64,000 bases of DNA from SZUA-430 sp964547645 (GCA_964547645.1 CAZJOM010000001.1:62001-126000), one strand, 5' to 3'; shown: positions 25,901 to 35,111, counted from the first letter of the stretch. Notes: generated by a model not told the origin, from the sequence alone. Made by a program: numbers and translations.

Positions 25901-26741
25901 CAGCGGAAGCGTTGATGCCGTTCGCGCCGCCGGAGATAACGCTGTAGTTCGTGATGCCGCCGCTGAAGCTCGCGACATCTGTGTTGATGACGATCGCCGT
26001 GCCATTGCCGCTGTTGATCGACGCCTCGAAGTCGTTGACGATGCCGCCGCTGAACGTGAGCGAGCTAACTTCGCCACCGTCGCCGAGCTTGATGCCGGCG
26101 CCGAGACCCGATATCTGGCCGAAGTTTTGGATTCCATCGTCCCAAAAATTGAAGGCGTCGCCGACGAATATGCCGGCCAAGCCGCCATTGATCGTTGCGT
26201 CGGTCGCGTTGGTCAGGCCGCCGGACAGGCTTCCGAAGATGGCCGCAACACCATAAGAGCCGCCGGACGAGATGTCGCCGTTGTTGAAGATGCCGTTATC
26301 GATGAAGCCGCCGCTTTCGCCGCCGCCAATCTGCAGCGCGTTGCCGATCGTCGACGTGATATTGCCGTTATTCGTCAGCTGCCCAAAGATCTCGGCGCCG
26401 CTGTGGATATAGAGCGCGCCTGCGCCGCCCTCTCCGCCACCGCCGAAAATGTTCCCGTTGTTGATCAGGTCGCCGCTGATGTCATTGTAGACGTCGAACG
26501 GAACGAAGCCCGGTCCCGGATCACCGATCAGCGCGCCGTTCGTCAAGTCGCCCGTTACCGGCGCACTCACCACCACGCAGGTGTTGTTCGCGTTGATTGT
26601 GGCACCATCGACAGCGGTGTCCCACGTCGAGCCGCAGGCGGCTTGCGCCTCTTGCACGACGCCGAAGCCACCGGCAGCGGCAAGTATGGCTAAGGAGGAT
26701 ACGCGCGCCAGGAGGCGGGCTTTGTTGCGCATCGGGCTCAT
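22983..26741 (-). CDS. Type V autotransporter with long passenger domain
   Basis: 1252 aa from ATG 26741, which has AAGGAAG 7 nt upstream (the ORF extends further but without a start context). Signal peptide to about residue 34 (EAQA-ACGS). The passenger, about 900 residues, consists of short repeats of the type GxITNNGxIxGGxxG, predicting a right-handed beta-helix. The last 270 residues form the autotransporter barrel (VWGRAVGVWGDTNGQG, SLGGAIAGVDHVFSPLLLAGV) and end SAGFRTRW. Known role of the family: secretion of its own passenger to the cell surface, often an adhesin. No peptidase motif was seen. The FecR-domain gene 59 nt upstream is on the same strand and likely co-transcribed. Confidence 0.93.
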   Translation of the reverse strand: MSPMRNKARLLARVSSLAILAAAGGFGVVQEAQAACGSTWDTAVDGATINANNTCVVVSAPVTGDLTNGALIGDPGPGFVPFDVYNDISGDLINNGNIFGGGGEGGAGALYIHSGAEIFGQLTNNGNITSTIGNALQIGGGESGGFIDNGIFNNGDISSGGSYGVAAIFGSLSGGLTNATDATINGGLAGIFVGDAFNFWDDGIQNFGQISGLGAGIKLGDGGEVSSLTFSGGIVNDFEASINSGNGTAIVINTDVASFSGGITNYSVISGGANGINASADAYGGGLYNAGNIHGASGTGARFDVGTFAGDVTNYGTISGGGEFGAGLFLKADTLGGETGTNVTNYNSISGPSQGVVILGDAAHANFSNTSSDPINHVPPGSISGGGTGVVIAPNSWTGNVTNDGSITGNNYGLLVGATNFDGFNERTVSFNGNIVNTGTIDGGEGPGVYVAIGGEFGSFTGDITNDGHIEGGSKGLVVQGNVLFGGECGSGPCFAATGSFDGTITNNSTINGGSYGAVVSVPDFEGSFVNNGTITGNVGVSLGVSTDDFFFGKSSFVGNFTNEGTISGSATGVSISFGSIIGNITNNGTIEGFSTDTGLQVIAGTMTGNVVNNVILSASSNALDVQIGTLNGQVTNNGTITSLLGGQAVFLDIANGTAPNPTIFENNGDIEGDVLFSGTTGIYRYVGGDGSINGDLNGVGVGGVNNDTIMVTGDHYFFGGKAQNFSTFTVANGGTAIMGTDTIGTPGSGYSFNNVDAVAVNNGGTLFIDKSTTLNVDDSYTQAAGGTLMFYLGAPGGSGFGSLTGTQVAGPNDYGQLIIGTGGTVSLNGIIAGWLDPAFASANPGLTEVQYNDVIIAPNAGAIFGDFTATALIANNSLYELNSLIDDNTVDLRVNRTSIGQSATVANVVGTLDPFDSNIADRANGIGSGGCGLAALGGGSCFNRFAANDSPGATQVMTDASPGEDPFAWLRTGVRRVGETAVWGRAVGVWGDTNGQGTIPGSDFSLGGAIAGVDHVFSPLLLAGVAAQWTSTDVEFKNVQDNADVDSFEIGAYGSYGDTRLFVNANVSYIWHNFDVNRFSVATTAKGKYDGDTISAYVEGGKIFETENGWRLQPVIALSYSHLETDAYSETGVGTLLDILKADLDSLKSMIGARFAHPFTMQSGRKIVPEGRLIWSHEFLDDHSSHFADVQGGGFNPVLVNGEEFSRDSLILGAGLTAPITDASTVFFDYDAGLNNDVTSHTLSAGFRTRW

Positions 26742-26800
26742 TCGGTGGCTTCCTTCAATTCGGTTTCGCGTTAGGCGCTGCGCTGAGGGGCCGCGCGCCG

Positions 26801-27409
26801 CTATTGGCAACCTTCGATTTCACCGTCGGTAATGCCCTCGAAGACGCCGTCGCCGTCGAACGCCACCTTCTCGCCCGACTTGAGCTCGACTTCTTTTCCG
26901 GTTTTCTTCGATTTGACGACGACATGGTAGGTTTCGCCGTTCGGGCCGTACTCGACCGACACGCCGCCCTCGCCGCTTTCCCCGTCGAAGATACGAAGAA
27001 TTGTGCCACGTATGCCGATGGTGACCGTCGGCGTTTCTAGCTTCACGTTTTCCTTCGGAATCGTTCCCGACACGAAACGGAACAGACCTTTCGTAAAACG
27101 AACAGTCTGCTTGTTGGCACCGCCTTGGCCCGAATAGACGTACTCGTCGACCGTCAGACGCGAGTTCTGGCCCATCGTTAGCTTCGAGCCATCGAGGAAC
27201 GTCACCTCAAGGGCGCCACGAGCGGCGGTAGAGAGTTCGGCGTTCCGTATGATTGGGTCCCGCAGATTCAAATCGCTGCGTGTGCCTTGGGCCTGCTGCG
27301 ATGCTGCCGGAATGATCGCTGTCGTCTTGCCGACTTCGTCAGCATCTGCAGTCCAAGAACACGCAATCACTGAGGCGGCCGCGATCACGGCCTTAACGGT
27401 ATGTCTCAT
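26801..27409 (-). CDS. FecR-domain exported protein
   Basis: 202 aa with a signal peptide (about residues 1-23). The FecR domain is seen in NAELSTAARGALEVTFLDGS, LTVDEYVYSG and VRFTKGLFRFVSGTI, then TPTVTIGIRGTIL. It lacks the cytoplasmic anti-sigma N-terminus and transmembrane helix of regulatory FecR, and no FecI sigma gene is adjacent, so it is a stand-alone periplasmic or surface FecR-fold protein. Such proteins often accompany autotransporters in Alphaproteobacteria. The C-terminus is acidic and ends in EIEGCQ. Confidence 0.85.
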   Translation of the reverse strand: MRHTVKAVIAAASVIACSWTADADEVGKTTAIIPAASQQAQGTRSDLNLRDPIIRNAELSTAARGALEVTFLDGSKLTMGQNSRLTVDEYVYSGQGGANKQTVRFTKGLFRFVSGTIPKENVKLETPTVTIGIRGTILRIFDGESGEGGVSVEYGPNGETYHVVVKSKKTGKEVELKSGEKVAFDGDGVFEGITDGEIEGCQ

Positions 27410-27876
27410 TCGTTGCTCTCCCCCGCCAGTGACGAACGTGCCTGTCGTAAATCCCAGGACAGGGCTCGCGTTTGGATGCGGTCTAAAGTGAAGCTACCGG
27501 CGGGAGCCGAGGTTTTCTAGCGGTATTGCTTAGATATTCTTGCGCGACCGTCGCTTTCATTTTGGAGTTGCGCGTTGCACTTCAGTACTCGCGTTAAACA
27601 TACGAATCGCCTTTGGGAGTACTTCGTTCGGTCGGCTGGGTCACGCTATTGTAAGTTGCCTAGTAGCCCCCATTTCGGTAAGGCAGCCCCTGAGAGAGAC
27701 GCTGCAAAAAGCTGGGGCGGAACGCCGCTGGCTGGCAAAATCGACCGATTTTCTTGGGCCAAACAGGGAACAATTGGTTAAAACGCCGGCTTCGCGACCA
27801 TTCCGCAACTTCATCACGGCAAGATGGGCGGCAACACATCCGGCGTTACCGACGTTCGCCCGCAACGAGCAGAACC
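27410..27876. other. Intergenic region between FecR-domain and RND genes
   Basis: About 470 bases with promoters for both divergent units. Parts are AT-richer than the genes (27520-27650). The small ORFs at 27540-27896 and 27575-27781 show no domain. No operator or repeat recognised. Confidence 0.45.
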
Positions 27877-29049
27877 ATGAGTCAGCACAACGATAACAAT
27901 GCATCGCAGTCGCCCATCCGCCGCTCGTACGTGGTTGCGGGTGTCATCTTTTTTGTTCTTGCAGTGTGGGTGGCCTCGGGCGCGCTGAACCGGAATCACG
28001 ATTCGACGGCGATCAAATCAGCGGATGCAGCGACGGGAACCGCGGCGAAGGACAAACCCGCCGGCGTCGATCCAAAGGCCGATACGAAAGCTTCGACGAA
28101 GCCAGCCGTGCGCGTTCGCACGATCACAGCGGAAATGCGGGCGCAAGACTTGGCGATTCGCGGCCAAACCCAGGCGCTGCGCAAAGTGCAGGTGCGTGCG
28201 GAGACCGCCGGCAAAGTCTCGGTCGTTCACGCGGACAAGGGCGCCACGGTAAAGGCCGGCGATACGATCTGTCAGCTGAGTGCCGACGCTCGGACCGCCA
28301 TGCTAAGCGAGGCGCGCGCGACGATGAAACAGCGCGAGTTGGAATTCGAAGCTGCGAAGACGTTGCAGAAAAAAGGCTTCCGTTCGGAAACCTCGCTGGC
28401 CGGCGACTTAGCGCAATACCAATCCGCGAAGGCGCAGGTCGAACGGATGGAGAAAGAGCTGGAGAATACCAAGCTCAAGGCGCCGTTCGACGGCATCGTC
28501 GACGACCGCATGGTCGAGGTGGGCGACTACCTGTCGCCGGGTCAACCGTGCGCGATGGTGATCGATCAAGATCCTTTCTTGGTCGTGGGCCAGGTGTCGG
28601 AGAAGAACGTCGGACAGCTGCACATCGGCGACAAAGGTTGGGCGAAGCTGATTACCGGCGAGCGCGTGGAAGGTACCGTGCGCTTCATTTCGAAGAGTTC
28701 GGACCCATCGACGCGAACATTCCGGTTGGAGCTTGAGGTCGCGAACAAGGACGGCGCCCTCCGCGACGGCATAACGGCGGACATTCATGTGAGCGCAGCG
28801 TCGGTTGAGGCACACAAGATCTCACCGGCGATCCTCGGGCTCGACGAGCGCGGCGTGGTCGGCGTGCGCACCATCGACGAGAAAAAGCGCGTGAAGTTCA
28901 TGCCCGTAACCATCGTCGCCGACGGTCCGGACGGCGTATGGGTCGCCGGCTTGCCGAAGACGGTCACGATCATCACGGTCGGTCAGGAATATGTCGTGAA
29001 CGGGCAGGAAGTAACGGTCACGCCTGAGGATAAGGAAAAGCAGACGTGA
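27877..29049 (+). CDS. RND efflux periplasmic adaptor subunit
   Basis: 390 aa from ATG 27877; the ORF extends 41 codons upstream without sequence typical of the family. N-terminal signal anchor about residues 15-38 (SYVVAGVIFFVLAVWVASGA). Then the lipoyl half (LRKVQVRAETAGKVSVVHAD, DKGATVKAGDTICQL), a short coiled-coil hairpin and the second half (LKAPFDGIVDDRMVEVGDYL, SPGQPCAMVID). Role: couples the RND pump to an outer-membrane channel. It overlaps the pump gene (GTGA, 29046-29049). Confidence 0.9.
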   Translation: MSQHNDNNASQSPIRRSYVVAGVIFFVLAVWVASGALNRNHDSTAIKSADAATGTAAKDKPAGVDPKADTKASTKPAVRVRTITAEMRAQDLAIRGQTQALRKVQVRAETAGKVSVVHADKGATVKAGDTICQLSADARTAMLSEARATMKQRELEFEAAKTLQKKGFRSETSLAGDLAQYQSAKAQVERMEKELENTKLKAPFDGIVDDRMVEVGDYLSPGQPCAMVIDQDPFLVVGQVSEKNVGQLHIGDKGWAKLITGERVEGTVRFISKSSDPSTRTFRLELEVANKDGALRDGITADIHVSAASVEAHKISPAILGLDERGVVGVRTIDEKKRVKFMPVTIVADGPDGVWVAGLPKTVTIITVGQEYVVNGQEVTVTPEDKEKQT

Positions 29050-32000
29050 TCGGAATCGTCGAATGGGCAATCTCGCGCTCGCGGTTGACGCTGAGCGCGC
29101 TCGTGGCCGTGATCGTGCTCGGTACGGTCGCCTACTTGTCCATTCCAAAGGAAGCGGACCCCGACATCCCGCTGCCGTACTTCCAGGTAACCGTCGCGCT
29201 GCAGGGCGTAAGCCCCGAAGACGCGGAGCGCCTCATCGTTCGGCCGCTGGAAACGCAGTTGAAGTCGATCGAGGGCTTGAAGGAACTGCGTGGGATTGCC
29301 TCGCAGGGCGCGGGCACCGTCACACTCGAGTTCGACGTCAACTTCAACAAAGACCGCGCAATGCAAAAGGTGCGCGACGCAGTCGATGCGGCAAAGCCGC
29401 AACTGCCGCGCGACGCGGAAGAACCGTTCATCTATGAGGCGAACACGTCGGACAATCCGATCGTGTCGATCATCCTGTCCGGCAACGTGCCGGAGCGCTC
29501 ACTGTTGCGCGCGGCAAAGCGGCTGAAGCGGGATATCGAACCATTGCCTGGGGTGCTTGCCGCCGAGCTCTCGGGACAGCGAGAAGAGTTGCTGGAGGTC
29601 ACGATCGATCCGACGCGACTTGAGAGCTACGGGATTTCCAGCGAAGACCTCTTTCGCCTCGTGGTCGCGAACAATCAGCTGATTGCGGCTGGCTCCCTCG
29701 ACACGGGCAAGGGGCGCTTTGCGGTCAAGGTGCCGGGTCTGTTCGAGACGGCGGATGACGTGTTGCGCCTGCCGATCAAGGTGAAGGGCGATGGTGTCGT
29801 CCGCCTTGGCGACATCGCGCAGGTCAGCCGCACGTTCTATGACGCGACGACATACGCCCGGTGGAACGGCAAGCCTGCGATCAGCATCGACGTGAAGAAA
29901 CGCGCAGGTGCCAACATCGTCGGCACGATCAAGAGCGTGCGCGACTATGTGGAGAGCATGCGCGCCAATCTCCCCCCCGGTGTGCTGATCGCCTATTCGG
30001 GCGATCAGTCCTACTGGATCGACGCGCAACTGACGCAGCTCACGAACGCGATTCTGCTGGCCGTGGCACTGGTCATGATCATCGTCGTGGCGTCGCTCGG
30101 CTTGCGTTCCGGGTTGATCGTCGGCATTTCCATCCCGGCGTCCTTTCTGATCGGATTCCTGTGCCTTTGGTTCGGCGGATACACGCTGAACATGATGATC
30201 TTATTTGGCATGGTGATCACCGTCGGGCTATTGGTCGACAACGGCATCATCGTCGTCGAATACGCCGACCGGAAGATGACGGAGGGCTTCTCAAAGCGCG
30301 AAGCATTTGCGGAAGGCGGCAAACGCATGTTCTGGCCGGTCGTGTCGTCGACCGCAGCCACCCTCGCAGCATTCGCTCCGTTGCTCTTCTGGCCAGGCAT
30401 TCCCGGCAAGTTCATGAGCTTCCTGCCGATCACGGTCATCTTCGTCATGGCGGCATCGATGATCGTGGCGTTGGTGTTCTTGCCGACGATCGGCGCCATC
30501 TTCGGCAAGCCCGAACCGCCGGACCCGCGTATGGAGCGGGCGATCAAGCTGTCGGAAACCGGAAACCTCTACGAAATTCCTGGCTTCACGGGCATTTACG
30601 CGCGTTGGGTGACAGTGGCGGTTCAACGGCCGCTGATGATTCTCGCTGCAGCGGCGGCCTCGCTCGTCGCCGTTGTCGTTGCATTTGGCATGTTCAACAA
30701 GGGCGTCGAGTTCTTCGTTGAGACGGACGCCGACTTCGGCCAAGTCATGGTGCGCGCGCGCGGCAATCTCTCGGCGGACGAGAAACGTGATCTCGTGCTC
30801 GACGCCGAGCGCCGCCTGCTCGACATACGTGGCGTGAAGGGTGTCTACACCGTCTCCGGTCAAGGTGGAGGCGGGCGCGGCGGCGGGCCGGTAGATACGA
30901 TCGGCGTGATTTTCATCGAACTCCTGCCCTACAATGATCGCGGACCATCGAAGCCGATCATGGCGGACATTCGCAAACGCCTTGAAGGACTGACCGGTAT
31001 CAAGGCCGAGCTGCAAGAGCAGCAGAGCGGGCCCGGGGGCGGCAAGGACATTCAAATTGAGATGGGGTCAGAGAACTATGCCGCGCTCGACCGCGTAGTC
31101 GCAGCGGTGCGCGCCCACGGTGATAAGATGCCCGGCCTGGTCGATGTAGAAGACTCGCGGCCGCTACCCGGCATCGAATGGAACATCAAGCTCGACCGCG
31201 AGCAGGCCGGCCGGTTCGGCGCGGATGTCGGCAATGTCGGCGCCGCGATCCAGCTGGTAACCAACGGCATCAAGATCGGCGAGTACCGGCCGGACGATGC
31301 CGACGACGAGATCGACATTCGCGTCCGCTTTCCGAAAGAAGATCGCGGCATATCGGCACTGGACCAACTACGCGTGAACACGCGCGAGGGGGCAATTCCG
31401 ATCACGAACTTCGTGCAGCGTACGGCCGAACAGCAGACGACGAGATTCGAGCGCATCCAGGGGGTTCGGGTCTGGCGCGTGCGGGCGAACGTCGTCGACG
31501 ACAACCCGAAATACAACACGAATGAGCGGATCACGGAATTCAAGAAGTGGATCGCAGCACAAAATTTCGATCCGTCGGTAACTGTGAAGTTCCGTGGTTC
31601 GAACGAGGAGCAGGATAAGTCCTCACAGTTCTTGGCCGTAGCATTCATCATGGCGCTGCTCGTGATCGGCGGCATATTGATCGTTCAGTTCAACAACTTC
31701 TGGCATGCGTTCGTCGTGCTGACCGCCGTCATCTTCTCCTCGATCGGCGTCATGCTTGGGATCTTGATCCAAGGCCAGATGTTCTCGGTCATCATGAGCG
31801 GCACCGGGATCGTGGCGCTCATGGGCGTGATGGTGAACCACAACATTGTCCTCGTGGACACGTTCCATCACTTGATCGATCAAGGGTTCAAGCCGATGGA
31901 CGCGATCATCCGCACGGGTGTGCAGCGTCTCAGGCCGGTCATCCTCACGACCGTCACCGCGATGCTGGGGCTGTTGCCGTTGATGTACAAGTTCGACGTC

Positions 32001-32213
32001 GACTTTTTCACCCGCACCGTCCATTTCGGCGGCCCGAGTTCGGACTGGTGGGTGCCGCTGGCGACGGCGATCATCTATGGCATGGGTTTCTCCACGCTGC
32101 TGACCTTGTTCGTGACGCCGGCGATGCTGGCCATCGAGCAGCGCTACTGGGCGCGCGATCGAAAGTCCTGGGGAACGATGGACACGCTCCCGACGGGTGC
32201 CCCCGCCGAGTAG
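29046..32213 (+). CDS. RND-family efflux transporter permease
   Basis: 1055 aa, full length for the AcrB/MexB superfamily. Twelve transmembrane helices, with the conserved N-terminal pattern (RPLETQLKSIEGLKELRG) and helix-4 core VVMITVGLLVDNGIIVVE, including the Asp of the proton relay. Export of drugs or other small molecules by proton antiport; the branch is not the heavy-metal CzcA type, as far as I can tell. GTG start overlapping the adaptor stop. It is followed after 42 nt by the copper operon, so transcriptional read-through into that operon is possible. Confidence 0.92.
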   Translation: MIGIVEWAISRSRLTLSALVAVIVLGTVAYLSIPKEADPDIPLPYFQVTVALQGVSPEDAERLIVRPLETQLKSIEGLKELRGIASQGAGTVTLEFDVNFNKDRAMQKVRDAVDAAKPQLPRDAEEPFIYEANTSDNPIVSIILSGNVPERSLLRAAKRLKRDIEPLPGVLAAELSGQREELLEVTIDPTRLESYGISSEDLFRLVVANNQLIAAGSLDTGKGRFAVKVPGLFETADDVLRLPIKVKGDGVVRLGDIAQVSRTFYDATTYARWNGKPAISIDVKKRAGANIVGTIKSVRDYVESMRANLPPGVLIAYSGDQSYWIDAQLTQLTNAILLAVALVMIIVVASLGLRSGLIVGISIPASFLIGFLCLWFGGYTLNMMILFGMVITVGLLVDNGIIVVEYADRKMTEGFSKREAFAEGGKRMFWPVVSSTAATLAAFAPLLFWPGIPGKFMSFLPITVIFVMAASMIVALVFLPTIGAIFGKPEPPDPRMERAIKLSETGNLYEIPGFTGIYARWVTVAVQRPLMILAAAAASLVAVVVAFGMFNKGVEFFVETDADFGQVMVRARGNLSADEKRDLVLDAERRLLDIRGVKGVYTVSGQGGGGRGGGPVDTIGVIFIELLPYNDRGPSKPIMADIRKRLEGLTGIKAELQEQQSGPGGGKDIQIEMGSENYAALDRVVAAVRAHGDKMPGLVDVEDSRPLPGIEWNIKLDREQAGRFGADVGNVGAAIQLVTNGIKIGEYRPDDADDEIDIRVRFPKEDRGISALDQLRVNTREGAIPITNFVQRTAEQQTTRFERIQGVRVWRVRANVVDDNPKYNTNERITEFKKWIAAQNFDPSVTVKFRGSNEEQDKSSQFLAVAFIMALLVIGGILIVQFNNFWHAFVVLTAVIFSSIGVMLGILIQGQMFSVIMSGTGIVALMGVMVNHNIVLVDTFHHLIDQGFKPMDAIIRTGVQRLRPVILTTVTAMLGLLPLMYKFDVDFFTRTVHFGGPSSDWWVPLATAIIYGMGFSTLLTLFVTPAMLAIEQRYWARDRKSWGTMDTLPTGAPAE

Positions 32214-32220
32214 GTTTGGC

Positions 32221-32256
32221 TTGCGCCCTTATACCCCCGGGGGGTATAAGGGCCAA
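32221..32256 (+). promoter_or_regulatory. CsoR-type operator and promoter of the copper-resistance operon
   Basis: The palindrome TATACCCCCGGGGGGTATA (32230-32248; 27 bp with flanking CCCT/AGGG) is the CsoR family operator. It overlaps a promoter: TTGCGC (32221-32226), 18-nt spacer, TATAAG (32245-32250). The expected start of transcription falls at or next to the ATG at 32256, so the mRNA would be leaderless or nearly so. Apo-repressor binding would block RNA polymerase. Confidence 0.85.
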
Positions 32257-33887
32257 TGCTCCGCGTTTTGGTTTGGTGGGTGATTTTCAGCACTGCGGCT
32301 TTTGCCGCGGCGGCAGCCGACGTTAGTCTCACCGTCGAGCGCAAAGACGTTTTGGTGACGGGCAAGCCCGTTTCCGCCATCACCTTCAACGGACAGCTTC
32401 CGGGACCAACGCTGCGTTTTCGCGAGGGCGAAGACGTGACGATCCGCGTCACAAACGAGCTCGACGAAGACACGTCCGTGCATTGGCACGGGCTGCTGCT
32501 GCCGGGGATTATGGACGGAGTGCCGGGATTAAACGATTATCCAGGAATCAAGCCGGGCGAGACGTTCACCTATCGCTTCAAGGTGCGGCAGTCGGGGACC
32601 TATTGGTATCACTCGCACTCAAGCGCGCAGGAGCAGGCGGGGCTATATGGTGCGCTCGTACTTGAACCGCGCGAGGCCGAGCCGGTGACGACGGAGCGCG
32701 AACATGTCGTCGTGCTATCCGACTTCACGGCCGAGCAACCGGATGAGATCCTACGCAATCTGAAGAACGATCACAGCTACTACAATCGCGGCCGGCGCAC
32801 CGTCGGTGACTTCTTCCGCGATGTGGGGCGCGATGGCTTCAGTGCGACGGTCAAAGATCGAGCCGAGTGGGGCGAGATGCGGATGGATCCGACAGATATG
32901 TCGGATGTGTCCGGGTATACGTTCTTGGTCAACGGTCAGCCGCCGGGCGGGAACTGGACCGGATTGTTCAAGCCGGGTGAGCGCGTACGACTCAGACTGA
33001 TCAATGCGTCGGCGATGAGTTACTTCGACGTTCGGATTCCGGGTCTGAAGATGATTGTTGTTGCAGCCGACGGCCAAAACGTCGAGCCGGTGCCGATTGA
33101 CGACATCCGGATAGCCGTCGCGGAGACATACGATGTCGTCGTCACGCCGAAGGAAGAAAAGGCCTACACGCTGCTTGCGGAGCCGATTGATCGCTCCGGC
33201 TACGCACGCGCAACTCTGGCGCCGCGCGAAGGAATGGCGGGGGAGCTCCCGCCGCTGCGGCCGCGCACGACCCTGACCATGGCGGACATGAGTGCGCACG
33301 ATATGGCCGGCATGGCGCACGGCAGCCATAGAGGAGGCGACACTGCGCCGACTGATCACAGCATGCATCACGGCCACGGCGCCATGGCGGAACCGGCTCA
33401 ACCCGATGCGCAAGCGCCACGCGGATGGGCAGACTCGGGCCTGCCCGGAACGCGGGCGCTGCGCTATTCCGATTTACGCTCATTCGTCCCGCAAAGGGAT
33501 TTGCGTGAGCCGACCCGGGAGATCGTCGTACGGCTCGGCGGTTCGATGGAGCGCTATATTTGGACATTGAATGGTGCGAAGGCCGATCAGGCGGCGCCGA
33601 TCGACCTGAAGTTCGGCGAGCGGGTGAAGCTCACGTTCGTCAACGAGACCATGATGGCGCACCCCATGCATTTGCACGGCATGTTCGTGCAGCTTGTCAA
33701 CGGCCAACCGGCGGAGCGTTTGCCAAACAAGCACATTGTCAGCGTGCCGCCGGGCGGAACGTATTCGGCGTTGCTCACCGCGGACGAACCCGGCGAGTGG
33801 GCGTTTCACTGTCACCTGCTCTATCACATGAGCGCCGGCATGATGACGAAGGTCGTCGTCGCGCGCTTGAACGCGGAGGTAAAATGA
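32256..33887 (+). CDS. copA: Copper-resistance multicopper oxidase (CopA/PcoA)
   Basis: 543 aa with a Sec-like signal peptide (residues 1-21). It has the multicopper oxidase ligand sets: HWHG (76-79), HSHS (119-122), HPMHLHG (469-475) and HCHLLYHM (518-525), including the type 1 Cys519. A Met/His-rich segment (about 340-385, HDMAGMAHGSHRGGD, DHSMHHGHGAM) is typical of CopA, which oxidises or sequesters periplasmic Cu(I). The operon order CopA-CopB-cupredoxin-DUF411, started by the CsoR operator, fits copper defence. The stop overlaps the start of copB (ATGA). It should not be confused with the ATPase also called CopA. Confidence 0.95.
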   Translation: MLRVLVWWVIFSTAAFAAAAADVSLTVERKDVLVTGKPVSAITFNGQLPGPTLRFREGEDVTIRVTNELDEDTSVHWHGLLLPGIMDGVPGLNDYPGIKPGETFTYRFKVRQSGTYWYHSHSSAQEQAGLYGALVLEPREAEPVTTEREHVVVLSDFTAEQPDEILRNLKNDHSYYNRGRRTVGDFFRDVGRDGFSATVKDRAEWGEMRMDPTDMSDVSGYTFLVNGQPPGGNWTGLFKPGERVRLRLINASAMSYFDVRIPGLKMIVVAADGQNVEPVPIDDIRIAVAETYDVVVTPKEEKAYTLLAEPIDRSGYARATLAPREGMAGELPPLRPRTTLTMADMSAHDMAGMAHGSHRGGDTAPTDHSMHHGHGAMAEPAQPDAQAPRGWADSGLPGTRALRYSDLRSFVPQRDLREPTREIVVRLGGSMERYIWTLNGAKADQAAPIDLKFGERVKLTFVNETMMAHPMHLHGMFVQLVNGQPAERLPNKHIVSVPPGGTYSALLTADEPGEWAFHCHLLYHMSAGMMTKVVVARLNAEVK

Positions 33888-34618
33888 TCCGCGCCGGTTC
33901 AGCGCTGCTCGCGTTTGGCCTCACCTCCGGTGTCGCGCTCGGCATGGGCGGGCACAGCAAGGGCGATCCCATGAACGAGCCGCTGATCTTCTGGGGTGCA
34001 GGTGCGGAGATCGACGGCAGCGATACCGGTTGGCTCGGCGATGTCGACGGGACGCTGGTGACCTGGGACGCCTACGCGTGGGTTGGAGGCGATGACGTTA
34101 AGCTCCGACTCGAGGCGGAGGGCGAGGCGCTCGGCGGAGACGTCGAGCAGTCGGAAGCGCGCAGCTATCTGAGCTGGAACGTCGCTGAATTTTGGGACCT
34201 GCAAGCCGGGGCGCGGTACGACTCGGCGCCCAGTGGATTGTGGTGGCTGGCCGCCGGCGTACACGGCATGGCGCCGTACTTCTTCGAGACCGACGCGCAC
34301 GTTTTCGTGAGCGAGGACGGCGCGGCGGCGCTGCGGCTGGAGCAGTCAATCGAGCTAGCCGTTACGCAGGACATCTTCGTCGAACCGCATGTCGAATTGA
34401 ACGCCTATGCGCAGGATGTGGCGGCGCTCGGCGTCGGGGCAGGAATCAGCGACATCGAGCTTGGCCTGCAAACGCGGTTCGAGGTTACGCGCAAGTTTGC
34501 GCCCTACATCGACCTGGTCTATGAGCGCGCGCTTGGCGAAACCGCGAGTATCGCGCGTGCTGCGGGTGAGGATATTGAAACAACGACGCTGCGCATCGGT
34601 TTGCGCGTGCGGCTCTAG
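33884..34618 (+). CDS. copB: Copper-resistance outer-membrane protein CopB
   Basis: 244 aa. A hydrophobic signal (residues 1-21) and an unusually short His/Met stretch (GMGGHSKGDPM) precede the CopB barrel domain (LIFWGAGAEIDGSDTGWLGD, YLSWNVAEFWDLQAGARYDS, FFETDAHVFVSEDGAAALRL, TTTLRIGLRVRL ending in Leu). Family role: outer-membrane protein that binds or handles copper with CopA. Start ATG 33884, ATGA overlap with copA; the ORF runs much further upstream in this frame but only as a shadow of copA. Its Met/His arm is shorter than in pseudomonad CopB. Confidence 0.9.
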   Translation: MIRAGSALLAFGLTSGVALGMGGHSKGDPMNEPLIFWGAGAEIDGSDTGWLGDVDGTLVTWDAYAWVGGDDVKLRLEAEGEALGGDVEQSEARSYLSWNVAEFWDLQAGARYDSAPSGLWWLAAGVHGMAPYFFETDAHVFVSEDGAAALRLEQSIELAVTQDIFVEPHVELNAYAQDVAALGVGAGISDIELGLQTRFEVTRKFAPYIDLVYERALGETASIARAAGEDIETTTLRIGLRVRL

Positions 34619-34633
34619 GAGACGGAGATCCAT

Positions 34634-35104
34634 ATGCGGAAACGACTATTAACGTTGACGTTCTTGCTCGGCTCGGCAGGCTTTGCGCTCGCACATGGCA
34701 GCGCGCACAACGAACAAAGCGCATCCGGGCATTTGGGTAACCCGAAGAAGGCAACGCGCACGATCAAGCTGGAACTGAAGGAGTATTCGTTCAGCGCCGC
34801 CGAGCTCTCGGTCAAACCGGGCGAGACGGTGAAGTTCGTCGTCACCAACAACGGCCGCCTCAAGCACGAACTCACCATCGGGACAGCAGCTGAACAGGAA
34901 GAGCATCGCAAAGAGATGGAAGCGATGTCCGATATGAAGCACGACGAGACCACGCATGCGATGCCGGAAAACTCGATTCACGTAGGCCCCGGCCAGACAC
35001 GCGAGCTCGTTTGGACTTTCGCGACCGCCGGCAAGCTTGAATTCGCGTGCAACTATCCGGGACACGCCGATTTGGGCATGGAAGGCAAGATCACCGTTCA
35101 GTGA
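34634..35104 (+). CDS. Cupredoxin family copper-binding protein
   Basis: 156 aa. Signal peptide residues 1-20 (FALA-HGSA), then a plastocyanin-like fold. Type 1 ligands are complete: His78 (LKHELTIG), Cys139, His144 and Met149 (FACNYPGHADLGMEG). The insertion between the ligands is Met/His/Glu-rich (EEHRKEMEAMSDMKHDE), which could bind extra Cu. A periplasmic copper or electron carrier, similar to CopI of copper-resistant bacteria. It follows copB by 15 nt in the CsoR-controlled operon. Confidence 0.9.
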   Translation: MRKRLLTLTFLLGSAGFALAHGSAHNEQSASGHLGNPKKATRTIKLELKEYSFSAAELSVKPGETVKFVVTNNGRLKHELTIGTAAEQEEHRKEMEAMSDMKHDETTHAMPENSIHVGPGQTRELVWTFATAGKLEFACNYPGHADLGMEGKITVQ

Positions 35105-35111
35105 GGAAGCC

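Noticed and set aside
25335..26693. 452-aa ORF on the plus strand
   Set aside because: Antisense of the autotransporter passenger; the repeats there keep a mirrored frame open.
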